NCBI GenBank assembly: GCA_030374765.1
Contig: JARGXX010000038.1
Location: 1 to 42,469 of the forward strand
From: Agarophyton chilense
Taxonomy: Eukaryota; Rhodophyta; Florideophyceae; Gracilariales; Gracilariaceae
DNA: 42,469 nt
Direction: 5' to 3'
Positions 30,476 to 41,483 of this stretch are shown here, piece by piece. The notes beneath the pieces are model-generated. The model ran no database searches, was not told the origin of the DNA, and was given only the letters and a program-made list of their open reading frames with translations. Positions within the stretch are counted from its first letter, which is position 1. Each line of letters starts with the position of its first letter. The position numbers and the translations under genes are program-made.

Positions 30476-30609
30476 CGTCAGTCCTCAGGCGTCACCTGAG
30501 AACGACCTGAGAAGTTCTAAAGATTCGGACGCCGTCTCGGGGCACGCAAGTTGGGGGAAGTCTGGAGAAACTTTGGGAAAGCAGAAGCATTACTTTATTT
30601 GACTAACTT

Positions 30610-32644
30610 TCAGACACCTAACAGCCCTCGCCATGACCTCAAGGTTCGCAAATGCGCTCCAAACACCAATACGACTCTCCGCAGAGGCGCATGAGTAACT
30701 CGGTCGTCCTCATTGGAGCCTGCAGGAGCGAAAATGGGGCAGGGATGAACCGAGGGTCCCCTTGTATCAATAGGGCCAGCACCAGCGAGTTGAGGACGCT
30801 TCTGCGGCGGAGATTCATCTGAAGAACTATTGTCACCCTCGGGTGCCCCGCAGTCGCTCTAATTTAGACCATACCGGGCACCCAAGTCGGCAGTAACCCT
30901 CTGGGACATCATTTGTGCATTGTGCCGCAGGAGATTGACCATAGCGGTCTTCAGGTCTTCACCCTGGTTGAGATTCGAGGCGTAGCGCGCCGAGCGACGC
31001 ACCCAGGAGCAAGCTTCTCTCAGGACTGTCGCAATTTCCATAGAGGCAGTAATGCCAAGGGTACGGCAGACATGACGACGATCCGCGGCTGCAGCCGTGA
31101 CCGAAGCTGAAAAATGCAGCAATGGGGAGGACTGCGCGATGTAGAAGCCAGCAGTGGACGTCTGAGCCATCGGATCACCTATAGGACTAGCAATTTCGAC
31201 AGTAACCTCTTCAGGAGGGATGTCCATTTGAGCGACGGGAGGCCCATGTGAGAGTTCATCCTGAGGAGCAGCGACTGGAGGAGCTGGAGGAGGGGAGGCG
31301 GTGGGCAACACAACATTGGACTCGACCGGAGGATCGACGCCCTCCACGGGTAAGATGGAGGAATCTTCACCGAAGTAGTTTCCATCGGACATACCAGCAG
31401 GAACCACCGGTGTGGCTTCCAAATCAGGCTCGAAGCACAGTGAATTGAGACCAACGGCCTTCGGGTAATAGTCGGGCACATGACGCCTCGGAATGTCCGA
31501 TTTTTGATTCCTCAAAGGCTTGGCAGGATGGCCACAAGTGTCATTCTAACCCTGTGAATGTAGCGGAATCGGCGTGAACGAGTCGGTATCGTGTTCATAA
31601 CAAAAGAACCCGGGAGTCTCGCTCCACTCCACCTGTAGAACATGATCCCAAAGGGCTTTGGCCTCTTCGACAGCGATCTGGGTCCCATGGACGATGTTCT
31701 GGATGCCCAGGCTTTTTAGGAGAGGGATCATGATGTCCGGAAGCGGGACAAGACGAGCTCGAGGACTGGGTATGTGTTCGTCGGTCCATACCCTCCAATC
31801 GTCCGAACGGACACTACCACGGCCTCTTTACTTTGTCGTATCGAGGAAGGGCATAAGGGACATCACGACGAACTCAACGAAGTGTACCTGCCAGGACAAC
31901 CAAGACCTTCGGTCATTGTCGTTGCCCATGAGCTGGGAAGAATGATACGTGACTACAGATGGAGTGGGAATAAAAAGGGTTGCCGAAAAACGCCAGTAGA
32001 GGGCCCATTGGTTCTCATCCACGCGGAGAAGCGAGAGATATAACGGAGGACGTTTTTCTGCGCTCATGCCGTGAAACTCCACCTGGTTCCAATAGAAGAC
32101 GAACCCCAGGGATTGACCCAAACGACCATCGGGCTCATGCATCTCGTTCCGAGAGACCCTATTGTACATCTAAAACAGGCGGTCATACGGCGGTAGGGAA
32201 GCACATGAGCGCCAAAATGTTGTGATGCGCCGGAGTAAATCTCACGTGAGGCGACATGAAGTCCTCGTATAGGTCCGGAAAGAGTTTATTCACCCTGAAC
32301 TGGTACTCGGCTTCCTCTTCACAACAGACTTACTGCATGTCCGTTTGGATGAGGGGGCGACGGCGCGTCGCCGAACGCGGATCGACAGCACGATGCAATC
32401 AACGGTTATACCACGAGACGCTGCGCGCATTCTTACTGCCGCTCCGGAAATCGGGGATCTTAGCGAACCTCCGGGCGTCGACGAACAGATGAAAAAACGT
32501 CTGGTATTCTTGCACAGAAGAAGGCAGAATGGCATGACGCACGGCTCGCGGATTTCGTCCGATGGTATGGTCATAGCGGTCTCCGGGGCGCTCATAAGTC
32601 ACTTGTTATGCCGAAGAGCTCCTCGCTTGGTTGTTCGAAGCCAT
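30610..32644 (-). pseudogene. copy B antisense ORF (about 680 codons), counterpart of the Element 1 antisense ORF
   Basis: Read from ATG 32644 (MASNNQARSSS) towards TGA 30612-30610, with stops at 32608 and 30861 among others and two or more frameshifts. Recognisable parts in order: YERPGDRYDHTIGRN (about 32595); EEEAEYQFRVNKLF (about 32320); YDRL (about 32190); QVEFHGM; VHFVEFVVMSLMPFLD (about 31870); AVEEAKALWDHVLQVEW (about 31670). A 218-codon acidic and Pro-rich segment follows (31515-30859), ending with GEDLKTAMVNLL, then a Ser/Glu/Pro tail past the TAG. Each motif has a partner at the same relative place in the Element 1 antisense protein. It converges on pol with about 135 bases between stop codons. 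Function unknown. Confidence 0.62.
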
Positions 32645-33304
32645 AGCGCCGCTGTTCACAGATTCGTCCGCCGGAAAATGAATACGGGAACCGATGGAAG
32701 CGACAATATTCGGAGGGATAGTGGCACATCCGACGGGCTTATGAGGCGAGTTCGGCATCGCGCACGAACAATAGAGCAATACCACGACGGGAAGGAGGGA
32801 AGATGAAACCGAATCGGTCAGGATAACCGACGTGATCCCGAATGGACGAAGCGCGCGCCATGGTTCACGGCGGACGACGCGCGTAGGGTCACGAAAGAAA
32901 TGGCGAATGATAGGAAAAGCGGCAAGGACCCTTCCCTCCCTGGTGCGCGTACAGTACATTACATGAATTAATTACCGACCTGGCGCCAAGGTTCAGATCA
33001 TATGCACTGGTTCCCCCGAGGATGGTGGCGATACGACGCCCCGTTGCGCCCACTGGTAACGATAGCAACAAACCCCCCGATTGGTCATAAGACGCCGACA
33101 TGTCGGACACGGCACCGCTCGTGTCCAGGCCACTAGGACGCTGAGGATTATGACGTTCTGACCCCGAAGGCAAGATTGGAGGTTCACCTGTAGGTCCAAT
33201 TAGAGCCAGACCCCCAGGAAGGTGTGAGGCAATTTGGAATTCGCCGTGACGGTCGAATCCTAAGAAGGGAGATATGTGAAGAACCAAGGATTAAGGCTGA
33301 GTAT
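32645..33304. other. region between antisense ORF start and second LTR of copy B
   Basis: Upstream of the antisense ORF. The minus-strand frame 33287-32889 (132 codons, starting MVLHISPFLGFDRHGEF) begins 18 bases inside the LTR. It could be an N-terminal extension or a separate short ORF; I find no counterpart in Element 1. The expected polypurine tract before 33305 is poor (AAGGATTAAGGCTGAG). Confidence 0.35.
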
Positions 33305-33718
33305 TGTAAGCCGCCAGGGCCTGAGGTATCTCACAGATGCCACGTGGACTGGCCAACCTCAGCTGTACTCGTGTAGATTATTATTATTTTTAATTAGTGT
33401 AATATATTAGCATTACAGTGCCAGGGAGATCCCAGCGCCTTGCCATTCCTTTGTCTTGGCTCGAGTGACGCTTCTCCCTTAGAGTAAGGTAGGCACCATT
33501 AGAATACTAAATTACCTCCTTTGGTACATTAGTTCCACCAATTGGTCTTCCAGCTATCGTTTCCGTAGCTCCAACTTGTAGGACTACGCAGTAAACGCCA
33601 CCCCATTGCACCAAGTACTCTGGGAGTGCCGCCGACAAGGATACGAACCTTAGAACCCGCTCTAAAACGCTACTCCAGTTTGAGACCAGTACGCTGACCT
33701 ACCAGTCATTTCATTACA
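33305..33718 (+). repeat. copy B 3' LTR (414 bp)
   Basis: TGTAAGCCGCCAGGG to TTACA, the same orientation as 23479-23894 but clearly diverged from it. The base after it (33719) is already copy C integrase sequence on the opposite strand. Confidence 0.82.
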
Positions 33719-36700
33719 GCTATGCCGGTGTGGTTACATGTTTGATACCTGAGATAGCACAAACGGGCGAAAAGAATTTGGATACAAACTGGCTGCCATT
33801 ATCCGCAAGGAGGTAGAGTGGCATGCCATAGAGATATACCCTGTGGGACAAGAATTCTGTGGTGACATCCGCGGCTGTTGTCCTTCCTAGAGGTAGGGCT
33901 CGGCTAAGTTTGGTAAACCTATCGGTTATTACCAAGACGAACCGTTTCCCATAAGACGACTTGGGCAAAGGTCCAAGTGTATCCATTGCGACGAATTCCA
34001 TCGGGCCTGAGGCAGGGAAAAGTTTCAATTTGGCCCGATGGTTGGCGCGAGACCCTTGTATTTGTGCGCACGAAGTGCAGTTCTGTGCGGTTTGCCATAG
34101 CTTTGGCGCCATTAGTGGCCAGGAGAAGAACTTCCTTAGGGTCTGGTACATTCGTCGGCCTCCAGGGTGACCAGCTGAGCGAGGGAAATGGGCGGGGTAT
34201 AGGAATTGCGCCCTTAATGACCTTGATACTATCCGTTGGAGTGCGTCATCTAGAGGTGCGCGGCGACACAATAGTCCGAATCGGTCGTAGTCGAATATTT
34301 ATTCAGGGGTTCCTAGCAATTGGGCTGTTTCCTTGCAGTACTCGTCTTCGTCCTGCGCCTCTAGGAGTTCCTTAATAGTGATAGGGAGGAGCTTGTTTCC
34401 TCTGGGGTTATGACATTAACCTGAGCCGGTGTCGATTTGGGTGGTACTGTCTCCCAGTCCAATAATTAGACTTTATTCTTCTCTACCTCAGGATCATCCA
34501 CGTTGACCGTACCCATAAGGTAACCCGTTTCCGTATTATCCTGAGGTCCATCATCTGCGAAGGGAGTAGGAATGAGGTCTTCCAATGAGGTGTCATCGGT
34601 TCCGTCGGAAATGATTCGCGACAGGGCATCTGCTGCCTGGTGCTTGATGCTTTGCCTATAGGTTATATCATAGTCTTACTCTGACAGCCTAAGGCACCAA
34701 CGAGCGAGGGGACTTGATTCATCGGTCATATTGAGTAAGCAGCGGAGTTAAATCGTGGTCTGTCCTAATGGTGAACCTAGTTTCCTCGAGGTATTGTCGG
34801 AGTGTTAATACCGACCATACTATGGCGAGACATTCCTTTTCGGTAGTACTGTAGTTTCGCTCCGCGCTGGTGAGCGTTCTGCTCTAGTATCCAATAGGTT
34901 GATAGTCCCTCGGTAACTCCTGTTCCTGTAGCAGGGCACATCCCACTTAGACATCAGAGGCGTCTGTATTCAGGACAAAGGGCCTATTGGGTTTTGGTAA
35001 AGCCCGTATGAGTGGGTTTAGCAATTTGTCCTTTAGGGTCTGAAATGCCTGATATTGGTTTTCGGTAAGGCATTCAAACTCCGAAGGTGTTTCCTTCTTC
35101 AACATTGCGTTGAGAGGGGCCGACATTTTAGCAAATCCTTGGACGAAACCTCGGTAGACATTGCACATGCCCAAAGAGGATCGTAGTTCCGTGTGGGTTC
35201 TGGGAGGTTTTGCCTGACAGATCGCATCCAGGGTCTGTTTGGTTACCTTTAACTTTCCTGGGAGGACGACATGACCGAGATGGTCCACCTAGGCCTGAAA
35301 GAAGGCGCATTTGCGGAGTTTCAGTGTTACTCCGGCGTCCTGTAGGATTTTAGCACCGTCTTCACGTGGCGAAGGTGTTCCTTCACGGTCCGTGAGAATG
35401 TTATTACGTCATCCAAATAGACCAGCGCGAATTTCCATTTCAGTTTGGACAGTATGATGTCCACTATTCGTTGAAAGGTCGCTGGCGCATTCCTTAAACC
35501 AAAGGGTTTAGGAGTAAATCTGAACAGACCTTCGTGGGTGGTGAAGTTTGTCAGCGCTCTCGTATCCTCATCCATAGGGATTTGCTAATACCCCGAATTA
35601 GCGACCAGTGTGGTGAATACGGCTGTTTCACCTCAGGAATCTAGACAGTCATCCATACGGGGTATCGGGTATGAGTCCCTCTTGGTTACTGCGTTCAGCT
35701 TCCTATAGTCGACACAGAATATGACGGAGCTATCCTTCTTAGTCGCGAGGACAAGCAGACTTGTCCATTCGGATTGGCTAGGAGGCGTCGGCTCTATGAC
35801 GTGAGCTTTGTGCATTTTGTTCATCTGGTCGGCAACATCTCTATACCCTTCAGGCTTGTACGGTATGGGTGCTGGAACTGTGGTTTAGCATCGTCCTGAA
35901 GGTCGATGCGGTGTGTAGTGGCTCTGATGTTTCCCAATCTACCTCACAACATGGTCTGGCATTTCCTGAGGAGATCAATTACCTGGGGTCTATAGGATTC
36001 AAATTTTGCGCCGATAGCGACTATCCCCTCCCAAGATTCGACGTCCTCGTCGGGAGTTGTAGTTGAAAAGTTATCCAATTAGGCCTCCATAATGGCCACA
36101 GGGGCAGGTAGGGTGATGCCAATCACTGTACCTTTAGGTAATCGTACGTGTTTATCTCGGAAGTTGCTGATCGTGACCAAGAAGGGTCTGTTGGTGCGTA
36201 TGTCCATTACTCCATTGGCCATGAAGGTGAGGTGCTTCAGAACCGTTTTCGGGTGATTCTTTATCGCCACGAGACCTTAGGACTCGGAATGGACCGGTAC
36301 GGTGATCTGGGTCATCGGGAGAATCGTTATGGCCTTCGACAAGCGAACCTAATTGGGCTTTGTATCTTCGGAGATAACTGCTCGTTTGCGGTTAAATTCT
36401 GGCCATGAGGCGGAATCAATTATGGAGATGGAAGGTTTGCGATAAAATGTGACTTTCCTAAGGCCCGGATAAATGACCTTAACGTAATGATCGATGAAGG
36501 AGGTCCCTAGGATTGCGGCAGACCCCAAATTAGGACTTTGAAGGAACCACGTGCGGAATTTTAATCGTCCTATGTGCATGCAAAGTGGTACTATCTCTTT
36601 AATATCCATTGGTCTACGTGATGCGTTGGTAATCCTGGGGGTCTTCCTTGCCTGAACGAAAATTTCCCAGCCAAATGGGAGTAGACTAGAATGAACCATA

Positions 36701-36770
36701 TTGGGACCAGCGCCTGTGTCCAATACTGCTATTGCCACTCAGGAGCTGTTGGAACGTAGTCTCATGGTTA
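33719..36770 (-). pseudogene. copy C Pol, truncated in the integrase core
   Basis: Protease LDTGAGPNMV (about 36730-36700), RT with VYLDDVITFS, RNase H NTDASD then a stop (34949-34947), and integrase 34271-33720. It carries the same premature stops and frame breaks as copy B (for example 35635-35633). RT motif A again has Val for Asp. Unlike B, the second integrase Asp is kept (LADNGSQF). Coding is lost after GIKHVTTPA, where B continues into the Glu motif. Confidence 0.82.
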
Positions 36771-38846
36771 CCCACACTTTATAATTTTCCTTCCTGAATA
36801 TACAGACGGGCCCTCACTGTCTCCCAATTCTAGTCCATTCTGAGTTGTCCAATGGCTGTGGTTTGTATTGGGAGGTGAAGAGCTCTCTCGCCCCTGACCG
36901 TCCAATTGGTTTAGGCATGGACTTAAAAGAGGGATTATTTGCCTCAAACCGACCATCTTAGCGTTTTTCGATGGAGTTTCTGTTTCTTCCTGAGGATGGG
37001 GTTCTCCTTTGAGTTCGTCCGTAGGGTCTACAAGGGCGTGGAACTTTGTGGCTCTCATTAGGGTATCCGGAGAGGTGGCATAGCGGGAGCTTCCAGGTGT
37101 TCTTGTTGCTCGTTAATGTGCCCTGTTAAACATTCCTTCGGATCGCCGCCCCCGGTGATTCTCTTCCCTTAAGGATAGGGTGTTTTTTCGTGCGTCCTCA
37201 GGCAGATACCTCGTGCATTCACAAGGTTGTATAATTTAAAAGCAGAGGAAGCAGGTCCTTAGGGAGCGAACAAACACGTCCTTGCGGGGTGGAAAGGGGG
37301 AATACTTGGGTGTGGGTGGTCCAGTGGTCGCCGCAGTTCCCTGGGAGGTATATGGTGGGGGCCCAGACGAAGGAGCACTGAAACTAACCGTGAGGACATC
37401 TCCCGAGTCGGCATACCGGAGTGATGATCCCATGTCCGATTCCATGGAGCTAACCAAATGGGCTTGGTTGGGTTTACGCAATGGAGTTGCGTTTCCTCTG
37501 GATATATCAGCGTTGCGCCTGGAAGTCCTGTAGGTTTTGCAATAACCTTTGGCATACGTGACGAGCCTCCGGAAGGAGTATTGTGGGTTTTGCGTGTGGT
37601 AGTTTCGTACATGTGTCCGAATGGCAGGGAGTAATCCCGTGATGAAATGAAGTTTAAGCCGTCCTTCGTGGAATAGGATTCCACATCGGTAAGCCTTCTT
37701 CCATAGGTCGTCGGCGAAAGCCGATTCGGTCATTTCGGAGCTCTTCCTAAAGGATATTACTTTTTGATGGGCGTCCATTATAACGTCATCCGTGGCGTAA
37801 GTTTCCAAGAGGCAATGAACAACCTGACGGTATGACCTGAGGAGCTCACGGTCTTGAGCATCCACGAGGTCAGTTGTGCCAGACATCTTCCAAACCACTC
37901 GGTCACGTGCCTGCCCTGTGAGGAAGAACTGGAAAAAGTACAGAATGGCGCCCTTGTGGACACCGTTCTGAGCACAGGCTGTACGGAACAACATAAGAAA
38001 CCTAATGACAGAAATGGGACCGGAACCCGAGAACTTGTCCGTAATGGTCAGTTGCATCCGTTTGGCTCATTTGGCGACTCTTCGAGCCCCAGAACCAGAA
38101 TATTACGCCGTCCTGTCGGCCAGCCGGTAATTACGGTAGTCTAGAACCATAAAGAAAGGTTTGTTTGTGGTTGTCAGTGCTTTGAGGCCTCTAACGGCAG
38201 CCTCAATCACTTCCGAGTCGGTCGTTTCGGTCGAGGCCGATTCGGAATCCCTCGTGTCCGAATTGTCTCTTCTTTTACTCCTTTTTTTTCTTCTTTCTTC
38301 TGCGGTTATTTCTTTTCTTTCCAGCGGAATAGCGACCTAAAGGATCGATCTTTCTATCAGATCCGATGGAGCCCTGAGGTCGCTGTACCTCATATTGTCC
38401 TTTGGGTAGGGTAATCTGTCTTTCTTCTAGACGCGGAACCTCTCTTGTGCTCTTAGATTGTCTTTCCATTGGATTTTTTTTCTGATGGTGTTCCCGGCCA
38501 GGGGCGGGTAATACTGCCACTCCTGCGGGTTCGGTAGGGGGTTGCCATATGGAATCCGGATGGTTGACTTGTGGAGTTGTCCTAGGGACCGTATTGCCTG
38601 ACTGGCTGGTGACTGCTTTTTGAACGGTCTGAAGGATGAAGTCTATGATTATCTCAGACTCCATGACCTTGAGGACGATTCGCGTAATGAGATAATCCGT
38701 CTGGTCAGCGATCGCTTTAGCGAGTCGCATGTCCACAATGGAATCCACATGGGCTGAGCAGAGCTCACGGAGACGGGGCCAGAGAAGGTCAGTAAGCCCT
38801 GCGGGCATGTTCTCTCTAATTCCTTCCGTCTAGTGGGGTTCTCCAT
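33721..38846 (-). repeat. right arm of the 5.1-kb inverted repeat
   Basis: The partner of 24273-29392, separated from it by a spacer of about 4.3 kb that contains the integrase end, chromodomain, antisense ORF and 3' LTR of copy B. One arm end coincides with the LTR boundary at 33718/33719. Confidence 0.85.
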
Positions 38847-39096
38847 GGGGTTTCTCTGGCCTAAAGGTGGCCGTGGTGAAGCGTTCTCTTAAACGCGCTG
38901 CCGCCGTGGGTTCTCGGAGAATCCTTACAGGGTTGTCCAGGGGAGTCAGTACTTCTTGCGGCTGCCTTCTCGTGCTCCTGCGGTCGGTAACGGTATCAAA
39001 ATTACAGTCAGGCGACATGGTCTGCGTTGTAGTCGCAATTTGTCCTGACGTAGGAGTCTCATGGTCTGGTCGGTTGGGTTTGTTTCTTGCATCCAT
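36768..39096 (-). pseudogene. copy C Gag
   Basis: Same plan as copy B Gag: 39096-38830, then 38808-38275 after a TAG, a frameshift in the Lys-rich patch (about 38275), and the capsid part 38057-37236 after the shared TGA. The N-terminal 89 codons differ from B at about one residue in four, while the later parts are nearly identical. This places a sharp identity change near the shared TAG. Confidence 0.8.
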
Positions 39097-39208
39097 AATG
39101 GAGGTTGCTTCTGTACTTTTCTTCCGTTGAGGAATTAAACAAAAGATTAGAATCCGGATAATTCTTCGTTGCAGTGGTCTTTTTAATTATTTCTAAGGGA
39201 TTCAAAGT

Positions 39209-39218
39209 CGGGAGACCA
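39209..39218 (-). promoter_or_regulatory. primer-binding site of copy C
   Basis: On the minus strand TGGTCTCCCG begins three bases after the LTR end and continues ACTTTGAATCCC. It shares 14 bases with the Element 1 PBS. Confidence 0.7.
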
Positions 39219-39221
39219 AAA

Positions 39222-39637
39222 TGTAACGCAATGACTGTTGACTCAGCGTACGGGTCTCGCCCGGTGGTAGCGTGGTAGAGCGGGTGCTAAGATTCGAACA
39301 CTTGATGGCGGCACTCCGAGAGTACTGGATGCAATGGGCTGGCGTTTATTGCGTAGTCATATTGGTTCGAGCTACGGAAACGAAGGCTTGAAGACCAATC
39401 GGTGGAACCAATATACCAAATGGGGTTACTTAGTATCCTAACAGTGCCTACATTACTCTAAGGGAGAAGCGTCACTCGAGCCCAGTAAATAGTACTGGCG
39501 AGGCACTGGGATCTCCCTGGCACTGTATTGCTAATCTATTACACTAATTCAAATTATTTAATAATCTAAATCAGTCCAGCTGAGGTCGGCCAGTCCACGT
39601 GTCGCCTGTAACATACCTCAAGGCTCGGCGGCTTACA
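39222..39637 (-). repeat. copy C 5' LTR (416 bp)
   Basis: The same length and ends as the copy B 5' LTR, but clearly diverged from it. On the plus strand it carries the same A-box match TGGTAGAGCGG (39273-39283), followed by GATTCGAACAC (39291-39301). Confidence 0.83.
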
Positions 39638-39701
39638 TGTACCAACCGTTATTATCGCTCCTTCACACCCTCAGAGGATTCGACGAGAACCCACGATAGC
39701 A

Positions 39702-41483
39702 GTGGGTTTTCGAGAACGCCTCACCAGAGCCACCTCTAGGCCAGGAACACCACAACGAGAACCCCGTAAGACCAAAGGAATTAGAGAGAATATTCTTGTA
39801 GGGCTTGCTGAACTTCTCTGGCCCTGTCTCCGTGAGCTCTGCTCAGCCCATGTGGAATCCATTGTGAACATGCGACTCGCTATGGCGATCGCTGACCCTA
39901 CAGATTACCTCATTATGCGAATCGTCCCCAAGGTCATGGAGTCTGAGCTATTCTTAGAGTCCCTCATTCGGGCCGTTCAAAGAGCAGTCACCAGCCAGTC
40001 AGGGGTTACGGTTCCTAGGACCACTCCACAAGTCAACCATCCGGATTCCATATGGCAACCTTCTACCGAACCCAGGAGTAGCAGTACTACCCGCCTCTCG
40101 CCGGGAACGCCATCAGGAAAATCCAAGGGTGAGACAATCTAGGAGCAGAAGAGAGGCTCCTCGTCTAGAAGAGAGACGGATATCCCTTCCCAAAAGACAA
40201 TATGAGATACAGTAACCTCAGGGCTCCATCGGACCTGAAAGAGAGATCGATCCTTTATGTCCCTATTCCGCGGGAATGAAAAGAAAAAACCGCAGGAGAA
40301 ATAAGAACAGAAAGAGTAAAAGAAGAGACCATTCGGACACATGTGATTTCAAATCGGCCTCGACCGAATCGACCAACTCCGATGTGGATGAGGCTGCCGT
40401 TCGAGGCATCAAACCACTGACAACCTCAGAAGAACCTTTCCTTATGGTTCTAGACTACCGTAATTATCGGCTGGCCGACAGGTCCCCGAAATATTCTGGT
40501 TCAGTGGCTCGCAGACTCGCCAAATGGGCCAAACGGATGCAACTAACCATAACGGACAAGTCCTTGGGTTGCAATCCCATTGCTGTCCTTAGGTTTCTCA
40601 ATTTGTTCCGTAGGCCTGCGATCGGAACGGTGTCGACGAAGGCGCCGCTCTGTACCTTTTCCAATTCTTTCTTACAGGACAGCCGCGTGACCGAGTGGTT
40701 TCGAAGATATCTGGCACAACTGACCTCGTGGATGCTCAAGACCGTGAGCTAAGCAGGTCATACCCTCAGGTTGTTCAATACCTTTTGGAAACTTACGCCA
40801 GGGATGAAGTTATAATGGATGCCTACCAGGAAGTAATATCCTTCAGGCAGAGCTCTAACATGACCGAATCGGCTTTCGCAGACGATCTATGGAAGAAGGC
40901 TTACCGATGTGGAAACGTGTTCTCCGAAGGACGCCTTAAACATCACTTCATCACGGCATTGATCCCTGCCATTCGGACACATGTGCACAATTACCACACG
41001 GAAAACCCGCAATACTGTTTGCGAAGGCTCGTTACCTACGCCAAGGGTTATGGCAAAATCTACAGGACCTCCAGGTGCAACGCTGATATAAACAGAGGAC
41101 ACGCAACTCTATTGCAGAAACCCAACCAAGCCAATTTTGTTAGCTTCACGGAGTCGAAAATGGATGCTTCACTCATTCACGCCGATTCGGGAGATGTCCT
41201 CGCGGTCAATTTTAGTGCTTCTCCGTCTGGGCCCCTATCACATACCTTCCAGGGAATTACAGCGACCACTGGACCACCCACACCCAGGTATTGTCCCCTT
41301 CCGCCCCGCAAGGACGTTTTTGTTCGCTCCCAAAGGGCTTGCTTCCTATGCCTTTCCGTGAACCAACCTTGTGACTGTATGATGTATCTGCCTGAAGACG
41401 CACGCAAAAACCTACTAGCCCTGTGGGAAGAGAATTGCCGAGTGGGGAGATCCGAAGGAATGTATAACAGGGCACAGCAATGA
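39702..41483 (+). pseudogene. copy D Gag
   Basis: Pieces 39702-40142, 40276-40752 and 40695-41483, with frame changes between them. The last piece (262 codons) carries the end of the capsid-type domain (ESAFADDLWKKAYRCGN, FITALIPAIRTHVHNY) and the intact Cys cluster CFLCLSVNQPCDC. That suggests a C-x2-C-x6-C-x-C arrangement in place of the CCHC knuckle. Ends at TGA 41481-41483, where copy B has a CGA codon. Confidence 0.75.

Larger units (their letters stand above)
23479..33718 (+). mobile_element. copy B: Ty3-type retrotransposon of a second family, mosaic and dead
   Basis: Contains an LTR, PBS, gag, pol with chromodomain, an antisense ORF and a second LTR in the same orientation. The two LTRs differ at roughly one position in seven, and the flanking five bases do not match (AGTTC left, GCTAT right). 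Hence it is either an old insertion or a mosaic assembled by recombination. The right end directly abuts the truncated copy C in inverse orientation. Internal sequence from about 24272 to 29390 is nearly identical to C; LTR and gag start are not. At least eight in-frame stops disable it. Confidence 0.8.
33719..39637 (-). mobile_element. copy C: inverted, 3'-truncated Ty3 element
   Basis: Read on the minus strand: 5' LTR (39637-39222), PBS (39218-39209), gag (39096-36768) and pol up to the integrase core, where it stops abruptly at 33719-33721 against the LTR of copy B. It lacks the integrase end, chromodomain, antisense ORF and 3' LTR. From about 38846 to 33815 it is nearly the mirror of copy B, including its inactivating stops. 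Confidence 0.82.

Noticed and set aside
32889..33287. 132-codon minus-strand ORF as the N-terminus of the copy B antisense protein
   Set aside because: It is in another frame, has no counterpart in Element 1, and the ATG at 32644 gives a length matching the Element 1 antisense ORF. Kept only as a possibility.
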